Origin: NAT127 sp041655035
GTDB taxonomy: Bacteria; Pseudomonadota; Gammaproteobacteria; Pseudomonadales; Porticoccaceae
Direction of reading: 5' to 3'
Assembly: GCA_041655035.1 (NCBI GenBank)
Contig: JBAZCN010000152.1
Location: forward strand, 1 to 7,730
Length of the DNA stretch: 7,730 nucleotides
Both the position numbers and the translations under genes were made by a program. The notes beneath the pieces are model-generated. The model made no database searches, was not told where the DNA came from, and saw nothing but the letters and a program-made list of their open reading frames with translations. This document shows, piece by piece, positions 1-7,360 of this stretch. Within the stretch, counting starts at the first letter, position 1. Each line of letters begins with the position of its first letter.

Positions 1-1121
1 ACACTGCGGTTGAGGGGCGAGTAGACGGTGCGCACCAGTTGCTGCAACACCAGGCTGAGGCCGAAGGTGGCGAGCAGGGTCTCCAGAGGCCGGCCATAGA
101 GGTGGCGGATGACCAGCCGCTCGATCAGCACGCCGGTCAGCCCCGAGACCACGAATGCCACCGGAATCGCCACCAGTATCGACGCGCCGATCAGGTTGGG
201 CATCAGCAGTTGCACGGTGTAGGTGGCGTAGGCGCCGATCATGATCATCTCGCCGTGGGCCATGTTGATCACCCCCATCACCCCGAAGGTGATGGCGAGC
301 CCGACGGCGGTGAGCAGCAGCACCGAGCCGAGGCTCACGCCAAAGAACAGGTTCTGGACCAGGTCGTAGAAGGACTGGCGAGTCTTGAGTTTTGCCAGGG
401 CTTGCTCGGCCGCCGCCACCAGCGCCGTATCCTTTTCGCGGTAGTTCCCCTCGCTGTCCTTCAACGTGTATTTCGACACCAGGTTGATGGCGTTGCTTTC
501 GGTGGCCTCTCCCAACAGCGTGAGCGCCGCGATCCGGGCTTTCGGTTCGCTGTCGCGCTCGCTGACGATGATCGCCGCGCGGGCGATGTCGAGCGCCTTG
601 CGCACGGCCCTGTCGGTCTCCTCGTCGAGCGCCCGGCTGATCACCGGCAGCATGTCCGGGGAGGGATCATTGATGATACTGCCGGCGGCATGGATGCGTT
701 CGCCGGGACTGGCGGATTTGAGCTTGAACGCTGCGATCAGCTGCTTGAGCTGGCCCCGCAGGCTGTTGTTGATGGTCAGTTTATTGACGTCGCGCCGACC
801 GACGGTGCCCAGCGATTCATCGCTCAGCGGATCGACGATGGCAAAACCACCTTTCGCCCGGGTGGCGATAACCGCTTTACCGTCGCTCTTGCGGAAATAC
901 AGATCCCCGGCCTGGATGGCCGTCAATATTCCCAGGCTGCGCTCGTCATCGCTGTTGGCGATAGCGGCGAGCAGCGCGGATTTTTCTGCGAAACCGGCCG
1001 TTGCCAGTGTGCCGAGGCTGTCTTCCAAAGAGGAATCTATCGCCGGGGAGGAATCCGCCGCGGTGAAGCAAGTCCACGACAGGGCCAGCAATACCAGCAG
1101 GCAGTATTTGAAAGTGCGCAT
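1..1121 (-). CDS. urtB: Urea ABC transporter permease UrtB (5' part; 3' end lies beyond the left edge)
   Basis: UrtB is one of two inner-membrane permease subunits of the UrtABCDE urea importer, in the LivH (branched-chain amino acid) permease family. The 373 visible codons have no stop and run off the window. Residues 1-21 look like a signal peptide. Residues 22 to about 249 form a soluble, presumably periplasmic, helical region found in proteobacterial UrtB proteins but absent from LivH. From about residue 250 the LivH-like membrane domain begins: a first hydrophobic helix (about 257-285), then the family hallmark VINMAHGEMIMIGAY (284-298) and further helices at about 308-330 and 347-365. 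The ATG at 1121 is chosen because it opens directly onto the signal peptide; its ribosome site is weak. It lies 59 bases after urtA, with a hairpin between them. Family assignment is firm; the remaining part of the gene is not visible. Confidence 0.95.
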   Translation of the reverse strand, partial: MRTFKYCLLVLLALSWTCFTAADSSPAIDSSLEDSLGTLATAGFAEKSALLAAIANSDDERSLGILTAIQAGDLYFRKSDGKAVIATRAKGGFAIVDPLSDESLGTVGRRDVNKLTINNSLRGQLKQLIAAFKLKSASPGERIHAAGSIINDPSPDMLPVISRALDEETDRAVRKALDIARAAIIVSERDSEPKARIAALTLLGEATESNAINLVSKYTLKDSEGNYREKDTALVAAAEQALAKLKTRQSFYDLVQNLFFGVSLGSVLLLTAVGLAITFGVMGVINMAHGEMIMIGAYATYTVQLLMPNLIGASILVAIPVAFVVSGLTGVLIERLVIRHLYGRPLETLLATFGLSLVLQQLVRTVYSPLNRS

Positions 1122-1138
1122 AAAAACCGTCCGTCAAA

Positions 1139-1160
1139 ACCCGGGCCCGCAGGCCCGGGT
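1139..1160 (-). terminator. Hairpin between urtA and urtB, possible attenuator
   Basis: A perfect 9-bp GC-rich inverted repeat (ACCCGGGCC pairing with GGCCCGGGT, 4-base loop) sits 20 bases past the urtA stop codon. Read on the minus strand it is followed by a short T run (the stem ends in GGGTTTTG), so it resembles a weak intrinsic terminator. Partial termination or 3'-end protection here would give more binding protein than permease, which is common in ABC importer operons. The T run is short (four), so read-through into urtB is expected. The stem is seen directly; the function is inferred. Confidence 0.65.
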
Positions 1161-1180
1161 GTTATCCTTGGGGCGACCGA

Positions 1181-2485
1181 TTATTCGTAGTTCTGGCCGG
1201 AACACTTGCCGGTTTTGACGTTGTAGTTACCGCAGCGCAGAGGCGCCTGCCAGTCGGCGGTGACGTCTTTACTGGAGGCCAGGAAGTCGGACCAGGCATC
1301 GCCGGGCACGGTGCCCGCGGTCGACCACACCACCTCGAACTGGCCATCATCCTGGATTTCACCGATCAGCACCGGCTTGGTGACGTGGTGGTTGGGCATC
1401 ATCGCCGCATAGCCGCCGGTGAGATTGGGAACCACCACGCCGATCAGCGCGTCGGCCACCGCGTCGGTATCGGTGGCGCCGGCTTTCTTTACCGCTTCGA
1501 CCCACATGTTGAAACCGATGTAATGGGCTTCCATCGGATCGTTGGTGACCCGGTCCTCATCCTTGATGAAAGCCTGCCAGGCTTCGATGAACTCGTCGTT
1601 GGCCTCATCCTCGACACTCATGAAATAGTTCCAGGCCGCCAGGTGGCCGACCAGGGGTGCGGTATCGATGCCGGAGAGTTCCTCTTCACCGACGGAGAAC
1701 GCCACCACCGGGATATCGGATGCAGAAACGCCCTGGTTGCCCAGTTCCTTGTAGAACGGCACGTTGGCGTCGCCGTTGATGGTGGAGACCACCGCGGTCT
1801 TTTTGCCGGCGGAGCCGAAGGATTTGATACTGGCGACGATGCTCTGCCAGTCGGAATGACCGAAGGGTGTGTAGTTGATCATGATGTCGGCTTCCGCCAC
1901 CCCCTTGGCCTTGAGATAGGCTTCGAGAATCCGGTTGGTGGTGCGGGGATAGACGTAGTCGGTGCCCGCCAGCACCCAGCGCTCGACACCGATTTCGGTC
2001 ATCAGGTAGTCGACAGCGGGAATCGCCTGCTGGTTGGGAGCGGCGCCGGTGTAGAACACATTCCTGGAGGATTCCTCGCCTTCATACTGCACCGGGTAGA
2101 ACAGCAGGCCATTCAGTTCCTCGACTACCGGCAACACGGATTTCCGGGAAACCGATGTCCAGCAGCCGAAGATCACATCGACTTTTTCCTTTTGCAGCAG
2201 CTCGCGGGTTTTCTCCGCGAACAGCGGCCAGTTGGACGCCGGGTCGACGACCACCGCCTCGAGTTTCTTGCCCAACAGGCCGCCCTTTTTGTTTTGCTCT
2301 TCCACCAGCATCAGCACGGTGTCCTTCAGCGTGGTTTCGCTGATGGCCATGGTGCCGGAGAGCGAGTGCAGCACGCCCACCTTGATGGTGTCCGCCGCCT
2401 GGGCCATGCCGGCCCCCAGGGCCAGGGCCGCCGCCGCGGCGGTAATCAATAATTTTCGTTGCCATGTTTTTGCCGGGATGTTCAT
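1181..2485 (-). CDS. urtA: Urea ABC transporter substrate-binding protein UrtA
   Basis: Periplasmic urea receptor of the UrtABCDE importer, a type I periplasmic-binding-protein fold related to LivJ/AmiC. The product is 434 residues, the usual length. Residues 1-30 are a clear signal peptide (Arg/Lys near the N-terminus, an Ala/Leu-rich core, AQA cleavage site). The mature protein opens with TIKVGVLHSLSGTMAISE (33-50), typical of UrtA, and continues with the family's FGCWTSVSRKSVLPV and LFYPVQYEGEESSRN segments. The C-terminal tail has two cysteines (RCGNYN...GKCSG) that could pair. I chose the ATG at 2485 because AGGAG lies 9 bases upstream. An in-frame ATG at 2506 would add seven residues before the signal peptide and has a weaker GAGG, so it remains possible. 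It is the first gene of the urt unit, behind a likely sigma54/NtrC promoter. Confidence 0.97.
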   Translation of the reverse strand: MNIPAKTWQRKLLITAAAAALALGAGMAQAADTIKVGVLHSLSGTMAISETTLKDTVLMLVEEQNKKGGLLGKKLEAVVVDPASNWPLFAEKTRELLQKEKVDVIFGCWTSVSRKSVLPVVEELNGLLFYPVQYEGEESSRNVFYTGAAPNQQAIPAVDYLMTEIGVERWVLAGTDYVYPRTTNRILEAYLKAKGVAEADIMINYTPFGHSDWQSIVASIKSFGSAGKKTAVVSTINGDANVPFYKELGNQGVSASDIPVVAFSVGEEELSGIDTAPLVGHLAAWNYFMSVEDEANDEFIEAWQAFIKDEDRVTNDPMEAHYIGFNMWVEAVKKAGATDTDAVADALIGVVVPNLTGGYAAMMPNHHVTKPVLIGEIQDDGQFEVVWSTAGTVPGDAWSDFLASSKDVTADWQAPLRCGNYNVKTGKCSGQNYE

Positions 2486-2561
2486 CAACGTTGTCTCCTG
2501 AGTCATGAGCAGAACCTCATTCCGGATTTACCCGTATGACAGAATGGGCTATTCCGATGAA

Positions 2562-2576
2562 GCATTATCTGTGCCA
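2562..2576 (-). promoter_or_regulatory. Sigma54 (RpoN) -24/-12 promoter for urtA
   Basis: The minus strand reads TGGCACAGATAATGCT, close to the sigma54 consensus TGGCAC-N5-TTGC. The invariant GG and GC are exactly ten bases apart, and only one base of the core (A for T in the -12 box) departs from consensus. The implied transcription start is near 2550, about 65 bases before the preferred urtA start codon. An NtrC-like dyad sits upstream at an enhancer-like distance. Sequence match is direct; promoter activity is inferred. Confidence 0.8.
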
Positions 2577-2649
2577 CTTCGATACAAGCCGGAGGATGCC
2601 CGGCAAAAGGCCGCGCCAACCCAGAGAAAACGCACGCGATCGACAACAG

Positions 2650-2666
2650 TGCACCAAGGCGAGGAG
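2650..2666 (-). promoter_or_regulatory. Possible second, weak NtrC half-site
   Basis: One arm, TGCACC, matches the NtrC half-site perfectly, but the other arm (GAGGAG) is degenerate. Its centre is 30 bp from the stronger dyad, about three helical turns, which is the arrangement expected for co-operative NtrC dimers. This spacing is the main reason to list it; alone the match would be too weak. Confidence 0.35.
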
Positions 2667-2679
2667 CCCAGGCACGACT

Positions 2680-2696
2680 GGCACCATGTTGGTGCA
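2680..2696 (-). promoter_or_regulatory. NtrC-type binding site upstream of urtA
   Basis: GGCACC-N5-GGTGCA matches the enterobacterial NtrC dyad TGCACC-N5-GGTGCA at eleven of twelve arm positions. The centre lies about 138 bp upstream of the predicted sigma54 start, within the usual enhancer range and similar to the upstream NtrC site of E. coli glnAp2. NtrC-phosphate bound here would activate sigma54 polymerase under nitrogen limitation, which suits a urea importer. The binding itself is inferred. Confidence 0.72.
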
Positions 2697-2717
2697 AGCA
2701 GGTTGTGAATTATTCAT

Positions 2718-2739
2718 TCCCGCCAAATAACCGGCGGGA
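2718..2739. other. 7-bp stem-loop of unknown role
   Basis: TCCCGCC and GGCGGGA form a perfect 7-bp stem with an 8-base loop. There is no T tract on either side, so it is not a convincing terminator. It lies just upstream of the NtrC-type dyad and could be an operator or chance structure. Confidence 0.35.
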
Positions 2740-2864
2740 TACCCCGATACGATGGCGTTATGCCACGTCGCTTGAAAGCCTTTTAGATGCGTGCCGTAGA
2801 TTCATCCTTGCGCCCAATGCCCTCGCTGCGCCCGCGGAACAGGCCCAGGGTCTTTCTAATCCGA

Positions 2865-2892
2865 TAGGGTGTGCTGACCCAGGAAACGCACC
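2865..2892 (-). repeat. Palindromic intergenic repeat, diverged copy
   Basis: A 28-base element beginning TAGGGTGTGCTGA and ending ACGCACC. It matches the reverse complement of the element at 2911-2938 at 22 of 28 positions, so the two form an inverted pair with an 18-base spacer. The outer arms (TAGGGTG and CGCACC) are the best conserved. It is downstream of the nickel permease gene. Confidence 0.65.
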
Positions 2893-2910
2893 AGACCGAG
2901 ATATCCCGCC

Positions 2911-2938
2911 GGTGCGCTTCGTTCCTCAGCGCACCCTA
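2911..2938 (+). repeat. Palindromic intergenic repeat, intact copy
   Basis: GGTGCGC and GCGCACC form a perfect 7-bp stem around an 11-base loop, followed by CCTA-type flank (GCGCACCCTA). With the inverted copy at 2865-2892 it could fold into a long imperfect hairpin on the transcript. A shortened relative lies between ureF and ureG. Elements with this kind of TAGGGTGCG...CGCACC core are, to my knowledge, frequent in intergenic regions of gammaproteobacteria; the family name is not claimed. It may stabilise or limit the end of the urease transcript. Confidence 0.7.
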
Positions 2939-2974
2939 TACTCTCTACGATGCAGGGAAATAACGAACCGGTTC

Positions 2975-3664
2975 TCAGATGGCCTGATATATCCAGAAGC
3001 CGCCGAGCGCGATGGACTGCACCGCCAGCACTCCCTGCAACAACGCGAGGCTGTGCCTGAACCGGCTTTGCAGGCCGCTCACCAGCGCGCCAAGCAGACC
3101 GCCGAAGAGGCACATCGCCGCCGCCACGCACAGGGTGAACAACAGGATATAAAGCCCGGCGAGGACAAATTCGGCCTTGATCACCAGCGGCAGCAGGGCG
3201 ATCAGCGGCGCGCTGCCGGCTATGCCGTGGATGATGCCGATCAGCACCGGGCGATGGTCTCCGGCATCGCGCCGGTCGCTGGCCGGCAGGTGCGCGGCGT
3301 CGTGGAGATGGACATGGGTCGGCAGCCCGCTGTGGCGGTGGGCGGAAAAACGCAGCTCGCCGCGCCACAACCCCCGCAACAGGGACAGCCCCACCGCCAC
3401 CAGGATGGCGCCCACCAGTAATTCCGCCGCCGAGGACAGCGTCTCCGGGACAGCGAGGCCAAAACCGAGCACGACGAGGGTCACCAGCGCCAGGGACAGC
3501 CCGTGCCCCAGCGCCCAGTTGAACGCCGTGCGCAGGATCCTGCGCCGGCTGGCGTCACCGCTCACCGCCACGGTGCTCACCGCCAGGATATGGTCGGCGT
3601 CAAGGGCATGGAGCAGGCCGCCACCGGCGCCGAGGGCCAGCAGTAGAATAATTTCAGGGGTCAT
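2975..3664 (-). CDS. Nickel permease of the NiCoT/UreH type
   Basis: A 229-residue polytopic membrane protein, predicted to import Ni2+ (possibly Co2+) for urease maturation. Residues 19-25 (HALDADH) fit the HX4DH metal-recognition signature of nickel/cobalt transporters, embedded in the first helix (about 4-34). Further hydrophobic segments lie at about 52-72, 77-100, 139-162, 165-192 and 205-227. Two more conserved-looking histidines sit in or near helices (GHGLS, His54; GIIHGIAGSAP, His146), and a His-rich loop (about 107-137) joins the two halves. Its short length and GIIHGIAGSAP segment suggest the compact UreH-type rather than full-length NiCoT. The ATG at 3664 has GGAG 8 bases upstream; an earlier in-frame ATG at 3718 would place the start inside a tandem repeat and before the hydrophobic N-terminus. 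It follows ureG by 63 bases. The specific metal is inferred from context. Confidence 0.85.
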   Translation of the reverse strand: MTPEIILLLALGAGGGLLHALDADHILAVSTVAVSGDASRRRILRTAFNWALGHGLSLALVTLVVLGFGLAVPETLSSAAELLVGAILVAVGLSLLRGLWRGELRFSAHRHSGLPTHVHLHDAAHLPASDRRDAGDHRPVLIGIIHGIAGSAPLIALLPLVIKAEFVLAGLYILLFTLCVAAAMCLFGGLLGALVSGLQSRFRHSLALLQGVLAVQSIALGGFWIYQAI

Positions 3665-3679
3665 TCGGCACACTCCGTG

Positions 3680-3711
3680 GTCATTGGATATAACAGTCAT
3701 TGGGTATAACA
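3680..3711. repeat. Tandem direct repeat, 16 bp x 2
   Basis: Two adjacent copies of GTCATTGGATATAACA, the second with one change (A to G at position 9), fill half of the 63-base gap between ureG and the nickel permease gene. They lie just upstream of the permease ribosome site. The AT-rich TGTTATA arms (minus strand) stand out from the GC-rich surroundings. This could be a recent slippage duplication or a pair of regulator half-sites; no known nickel-regulator consensus is evident. Confidence 0.8.
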
Positions 3712-3727
3712 AAGGCAAGAGCCGGCG

Positions 3728-4357
3728 TCAGCCTGCCGCGTCGAGCGGCCTCAGCATGCCTTCCGTGACGATGAAGTCGATGATGCCGTCCACCCCTTCG
3801 CCGGTTTTCATGTTGGTGAATACGAAGGGTTTGTCGCCGCGCATTTTTTTCGCATCGCGGTCCATCACCTCCAGAGAGGCGCCGACATGGGGCGCCAGGT
3901 CGATCTTGTTGATGATCAGCAGATCCGATTTGGTGATGCCCGGGCCGCCCTTGCGGGGGATCTTGTCTCCTGCGGACACGTCGATCACATACAGGGTGAG
4001 ATCGGACAGCTCCGGGCTGAAGGTCGCCGCCAGATTGTCGCCACCGCTCTCCACCATGATGAAGTCGAGGTTCCCGAACCTGGCCATCAACTCATCCACC
4101 GCCGCCAGGTTCATGGAGGCATCCTCGCGGATGGCGGTATGGGGACAGCCGCCGGTCTCGACCCCGAGAATCCGCTCCAGCGGCAGCGCTTCGTGGCGCT
4201 GGAGAAACTCCATGTCCTCGCGGGTATAGATATCGTTGGTGATCACCGCGATGTCGTAGTGATCCCGCAGCCGCTCACACAACACCCGCACCAGCGCCGT
4301 CTTGCCGGAACCCACCGGGCCGCCGATGCCGATTCGCAGTACGTTTTTTTCTGTCAT
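3728..4357 (-). CDS. ureG: Urease accessory GTPase UreG
   Basis: Cytoplasmic SIMIBI-class GTPase of 209 residues that couples GTP hydrolysis to Ni2+ delivery into apo-urease, acting with UreD and UreF and receiving nickel from UreE. Visible motifs in order: P-loop GPVGSGKT (13-20), TNDIYTREDME (40-50), the nickel-binding Cys-Pro-His at 71-73, ESGGDNLAATFSPEL (103-117), GDKIPRKGGPG (130-140) and the guanine-specificity NKID (150-153). Nothing essential is missing and the length is typical. The ATG at 4357 gives the canonical N-terminus and has GGGAAG just upstream; an in-frame GTG at 4429 would start inside a palindromic repeat and add 24 residues unlike UreG, so I reject it. The 77-base gap from ureF carries two hairpins. 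Confidence 0.98.
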   Translation of the reverse strand: MTEKNVLRIGIGGPVGSGKTALVRVLCERLRDHYDIAVITNDIYTREDMEFLQRHEALPLERILGVETGGCPHTAIREDASMNLAAVDELMARFGNLDFIMVESGGDNLAATFSPELSDLTLYVIDVSAGDKIPRKGGPGITKSDLLIINKIDLAPHVGASLEVMDRDAKKMRGDKPFVFTNMKTGEGVDGIIDFIVTEGMLRPLDAAG

Positions 4358-4377
4358 TATCTTGCTTCCCGTGTTCT

Positions 4378-4396
4378 GAAAGTGGATCGCACTTTC
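4378..4396 (-). other. Stem-loop in the ureF-ureG gap
   Basis: GAAAGTG and CACTTTC form a perfect 7-bp stem with a 5-base loop (GATCG). It lies 21 bases before the ureG start codon and is not followed by a T tract, so it is more likely an RNA processing or stability element, or part of the adjacent repeat insertion, than a terminator. Confidence 0.45.
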
Positions 4397-4411
4397 AAAG
4401 CCAGTTCCTGC

Positions 4412-4437
4412 GGTGCGCTTACAGCGCACCCTCCCTA
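4412..4437 (+). repeat. Shortened palindromic repeat abutting the ureF stop codon
   Basis: GGTGCGC and GCGCACC form a perfect 7-bp stem with a 5-base loop (TTACA), followed by CTCCCTA. The arms and the start of the loop match the repeat at 2911-2938, with the loop shortened. The final CTA is the complement of the ureF TAG stop, so the element edge coincides with the end of that gene. Same orientation as the 2911 copy. Confidence 0.65.
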
Positions 4438-5091
4438 TGATCTGAAAAGCCGCGAGTACTGGCTTTCATGCAACATGCTCGCCAGCGTCACCCCCGGCAG
4501 GCCACCGCCGATATCACTATCCGCCACGGCGCCGCCTACCACCACTGCGGCGACGATCGCCGGCATCAGCGCGGCGGCGATGCGCTGGCTGTCGGTCTGG
4601 CCGATGGGTACGGTCTTGGCGGCAACGGCGAGCTGGTTTTCCAGCCAGGACCACAGCAATCCCTGGCAGGCCGCCTCCGGCGCCACCCCCCAGCGGCGCG
4701 CCGCCAGGGCAAAGGCCGCGAGCCAGCCGGGCTCGGCGATGGCGGGCAGCGGTTCGTCCATGGATGCCAGCAGGCGCCACAGGGCGCGGCCCATCTGGCG
4801 GTCTTCGAGGCGCAGCTCCCGGGTTTCGCGACAGGCCAGGGCGTAATCGTTCCAGTGGCCGAAGATCTCGGTGTCGCCAACGGCGCCGTGCAGGCGCAGC
4901 AGCAGGGGCACGTCGAGTCGCGCCAGGCTGTTTTCCAGCGCGCCTTGCAACCAGCCGCGCACGTCGCCGGCGGTTTTCACCCAGCCGGCATCCACCGCGT
5001 ATTCCAGCCCCTGGGAATAGGCAAAGCCACCCACCGGCAGGGCCGGGCTCACCAGCCGCAGCAGGGCCAGCAAGGCGGTGTCAGTGCTCAT
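4435..5091 (-). CDS. ureF: Urease accessory protein UreF
   Basis: All-helical scaffold protein of 218 residues that joins UreD and UreG on apo-urease and is thought to gate nickel/CO2 delivery during activation. Diagnostic segments are SPALPVGGFAYSQGLEYAVD (15-34), the basic/acidic helix RETRELRLEDRQMGRAL (88-104), KTVPIGQTDSQR (159-170) and the C-terminal SMLHESQYSRLFRS (205-218), whose MLHE-QYSRLFRS end is typical of proteobacterial UreF. The ATG at 5091 lies inside the ureE coding region, 11 bases before the end of ureE, and has no clear ribosome site; translational coupling to ureE is likely. In-frame ATGs further upstream would read the His-tail codons of ureE in the wrong frame. The stop codon is the last base triplet of a palindromic repeat. 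Confidence 0.97.
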   Translation of the reverse strand: MSTDTALLALLRLVSPALPVGGFAYSQGLEYAVDAGWVKTAGDVRGWLQGALENSLARLDVPLLLRLHGAVGDTEIFGHWNDYALACRETRELRLEDRQMGRALWRLLASMDEPLPAIAEPGWLAAFALAARRWGVAPEAACQGLLWSWLENQLAVAAKTVPIGQTDSQRIAAALMPAIVAAVVVGGAVADSDIGGGLPGVTLASMLHESQYSRLFRS

Positions 5092-5623
5092 CGCGGTGAT
5101 CGTGGCCATGATGAGCATGACCGTGGTGAGAATGGTCGTGATGATCGTGGTCGCCGCCATGGTGGTGATGGCCGCCCCCGCCGTGCCGCCCGTAGGCGCC
5201 GGATTCCGGCTGGAAAGGCATGCGCGCCACCGTTACCTCGAGTCCCAGACCGCGCACCATGTCGTCCAGCACATGGTCGTGCTGGTAGCACAGCCTGTCT
5301 TCACCGATCTGCAACGGCATATGGCGGTTGCCCAGATGATAGGCGGCCCGCAGCAACAGCAGGGGCGAACGGCTGGTGGCGATGGACAGCACTTCCGCCG
5401 CCGCCGCGACCAGCACCGTCTCGCCACCGCTGGCGACCAGCACGTCGCCGTCGCGCAACTCGCTGCCCCGGGGCAGTTGGATACCGATCTCACGGCCGCA
5501 GAGGGCGCGGGTCCGCAGGCGGCTTTTCTTGCGCAGGTCGTAGGGCAACTCGACCCGGTAGCCGGGTTCGCCATGGTCCGCGGTGGCGGTGCGGCTGACC
5601 AGTAGCAGGGGATCGTCAGTCAT
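5081..5623 (-). CDS. ureE: Urease accessory protein UreE, nickel metallochaperone with His-rich tail
   Basis: Cytoplasmic 180-residue nickel chaperone that hands Ni2+ to UreG for urease assembly. The N-terminal peptide-binding domain (about 1-75) holds LPYDLRKKSRLRTR (27-40), typical of the family. The C-terminal metal-binding domain (about 76-145) has AYHLGNRHMPLQ (94-105; His96 is the expected dimer-bridging nickel ligand) and QHDHVLDDMVRGLG (114-127). Residues 147-180 contain 17 His plus several Asp, like the Klebsiella UreE tail, implying nickel storage as well as delivery. The ATG at 5623 has GAGG 6 bases upstream and lies 16 bases after ureC. The 3' end overlaps ureF. The low-complexity tail creates long spurious open frames on both strands. 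Confidence 0.97.
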   Translation of the reverse strand: MTDDPLLLVSRTATADHGEPGYRVELPYDLRKKSRLRTRALCGREIGIQLPRGSELRDGDVLVASGGETVLVAAAAEVLSIATSRSPLLLLRAAYHLGNRHMPLQIGEDRLCYQHDHVLDDMVRGLGLEVTVARMPFQPESGAYGRHGGGGHHHHGGDHDHHDHSHHGHAHHGHDHRDEH

Positions 5624-5639
5624 GGGTGTCCTCACTGAA

Positions 5640-7346
<1,707 letters not shown>

Positions 7347-7360
7347 GGTGCGCCTCCCCT

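Larger units (their letters stand above)
2486..2974. other. Non-coding region between the nickel permease gene and urtA
   Basis: This 489-base stretch separates the urease/nickel unit from the urt unit. Open frames crossing it show no recognisable protein and lack good start contexts, so I treat it as non-coding. From the urtA side it holds a sigma54-type promoter, an NtrC-type dyad with a possible weaker half-site, a 7-bp stem-loop (2718-2739), about 125 bases with nothing I recognise (2740-2864), and an inverted pair of palindromic repeats (2865-2938). A perfect palindrome, GAACCGGTTC (2965-2974), abuts the permease stop codon. I see no hairpin with a T tract that would be a convincing intrinsic terminator for the urease transcript. 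Confidence 0.7.

Noticed and set aside
39..1190. Long plus-strand open frame of 383 codons over urtB
   Set aside because: It is the antisense shadow of urtB: His/Gln/Arg-rich composition, no recognisable motif, while the minus strand encodes a clear LivH-family permease.
2673..2694. Second sigma54-like box on the plus strand (TGGCACCATGTTGGTGC)
   Set aside because: It has TGGCAC, but ten bases after the GG comes GT rather than GC, and no gene follows on that strand. The match is explained by the NtrC-type dyad.
2718..2739. Stem-loop as terminator of the urease/nickel operon
   Set aside because: No T tract follows on either strand, and it lies more than 230 bases beyond the last gene. Left as a structure of unknown role.
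2705..3421. Plus-strand open frame entering the non-coding region and nickel permease gene
   Set aside because: Most of it is antisense to the permease gene, it has no good ribosome site, and its product has no recognisable features. It also spans the palindromic repeats.
4358..4429. Upstream GTG start extending UreG by 24 residues
   Set aside because: The extension is read from a palindromic repeat and hairpin, and has no similarity to UreG N-termini. MTEKNVLRIGIGGPVG is the normal start.
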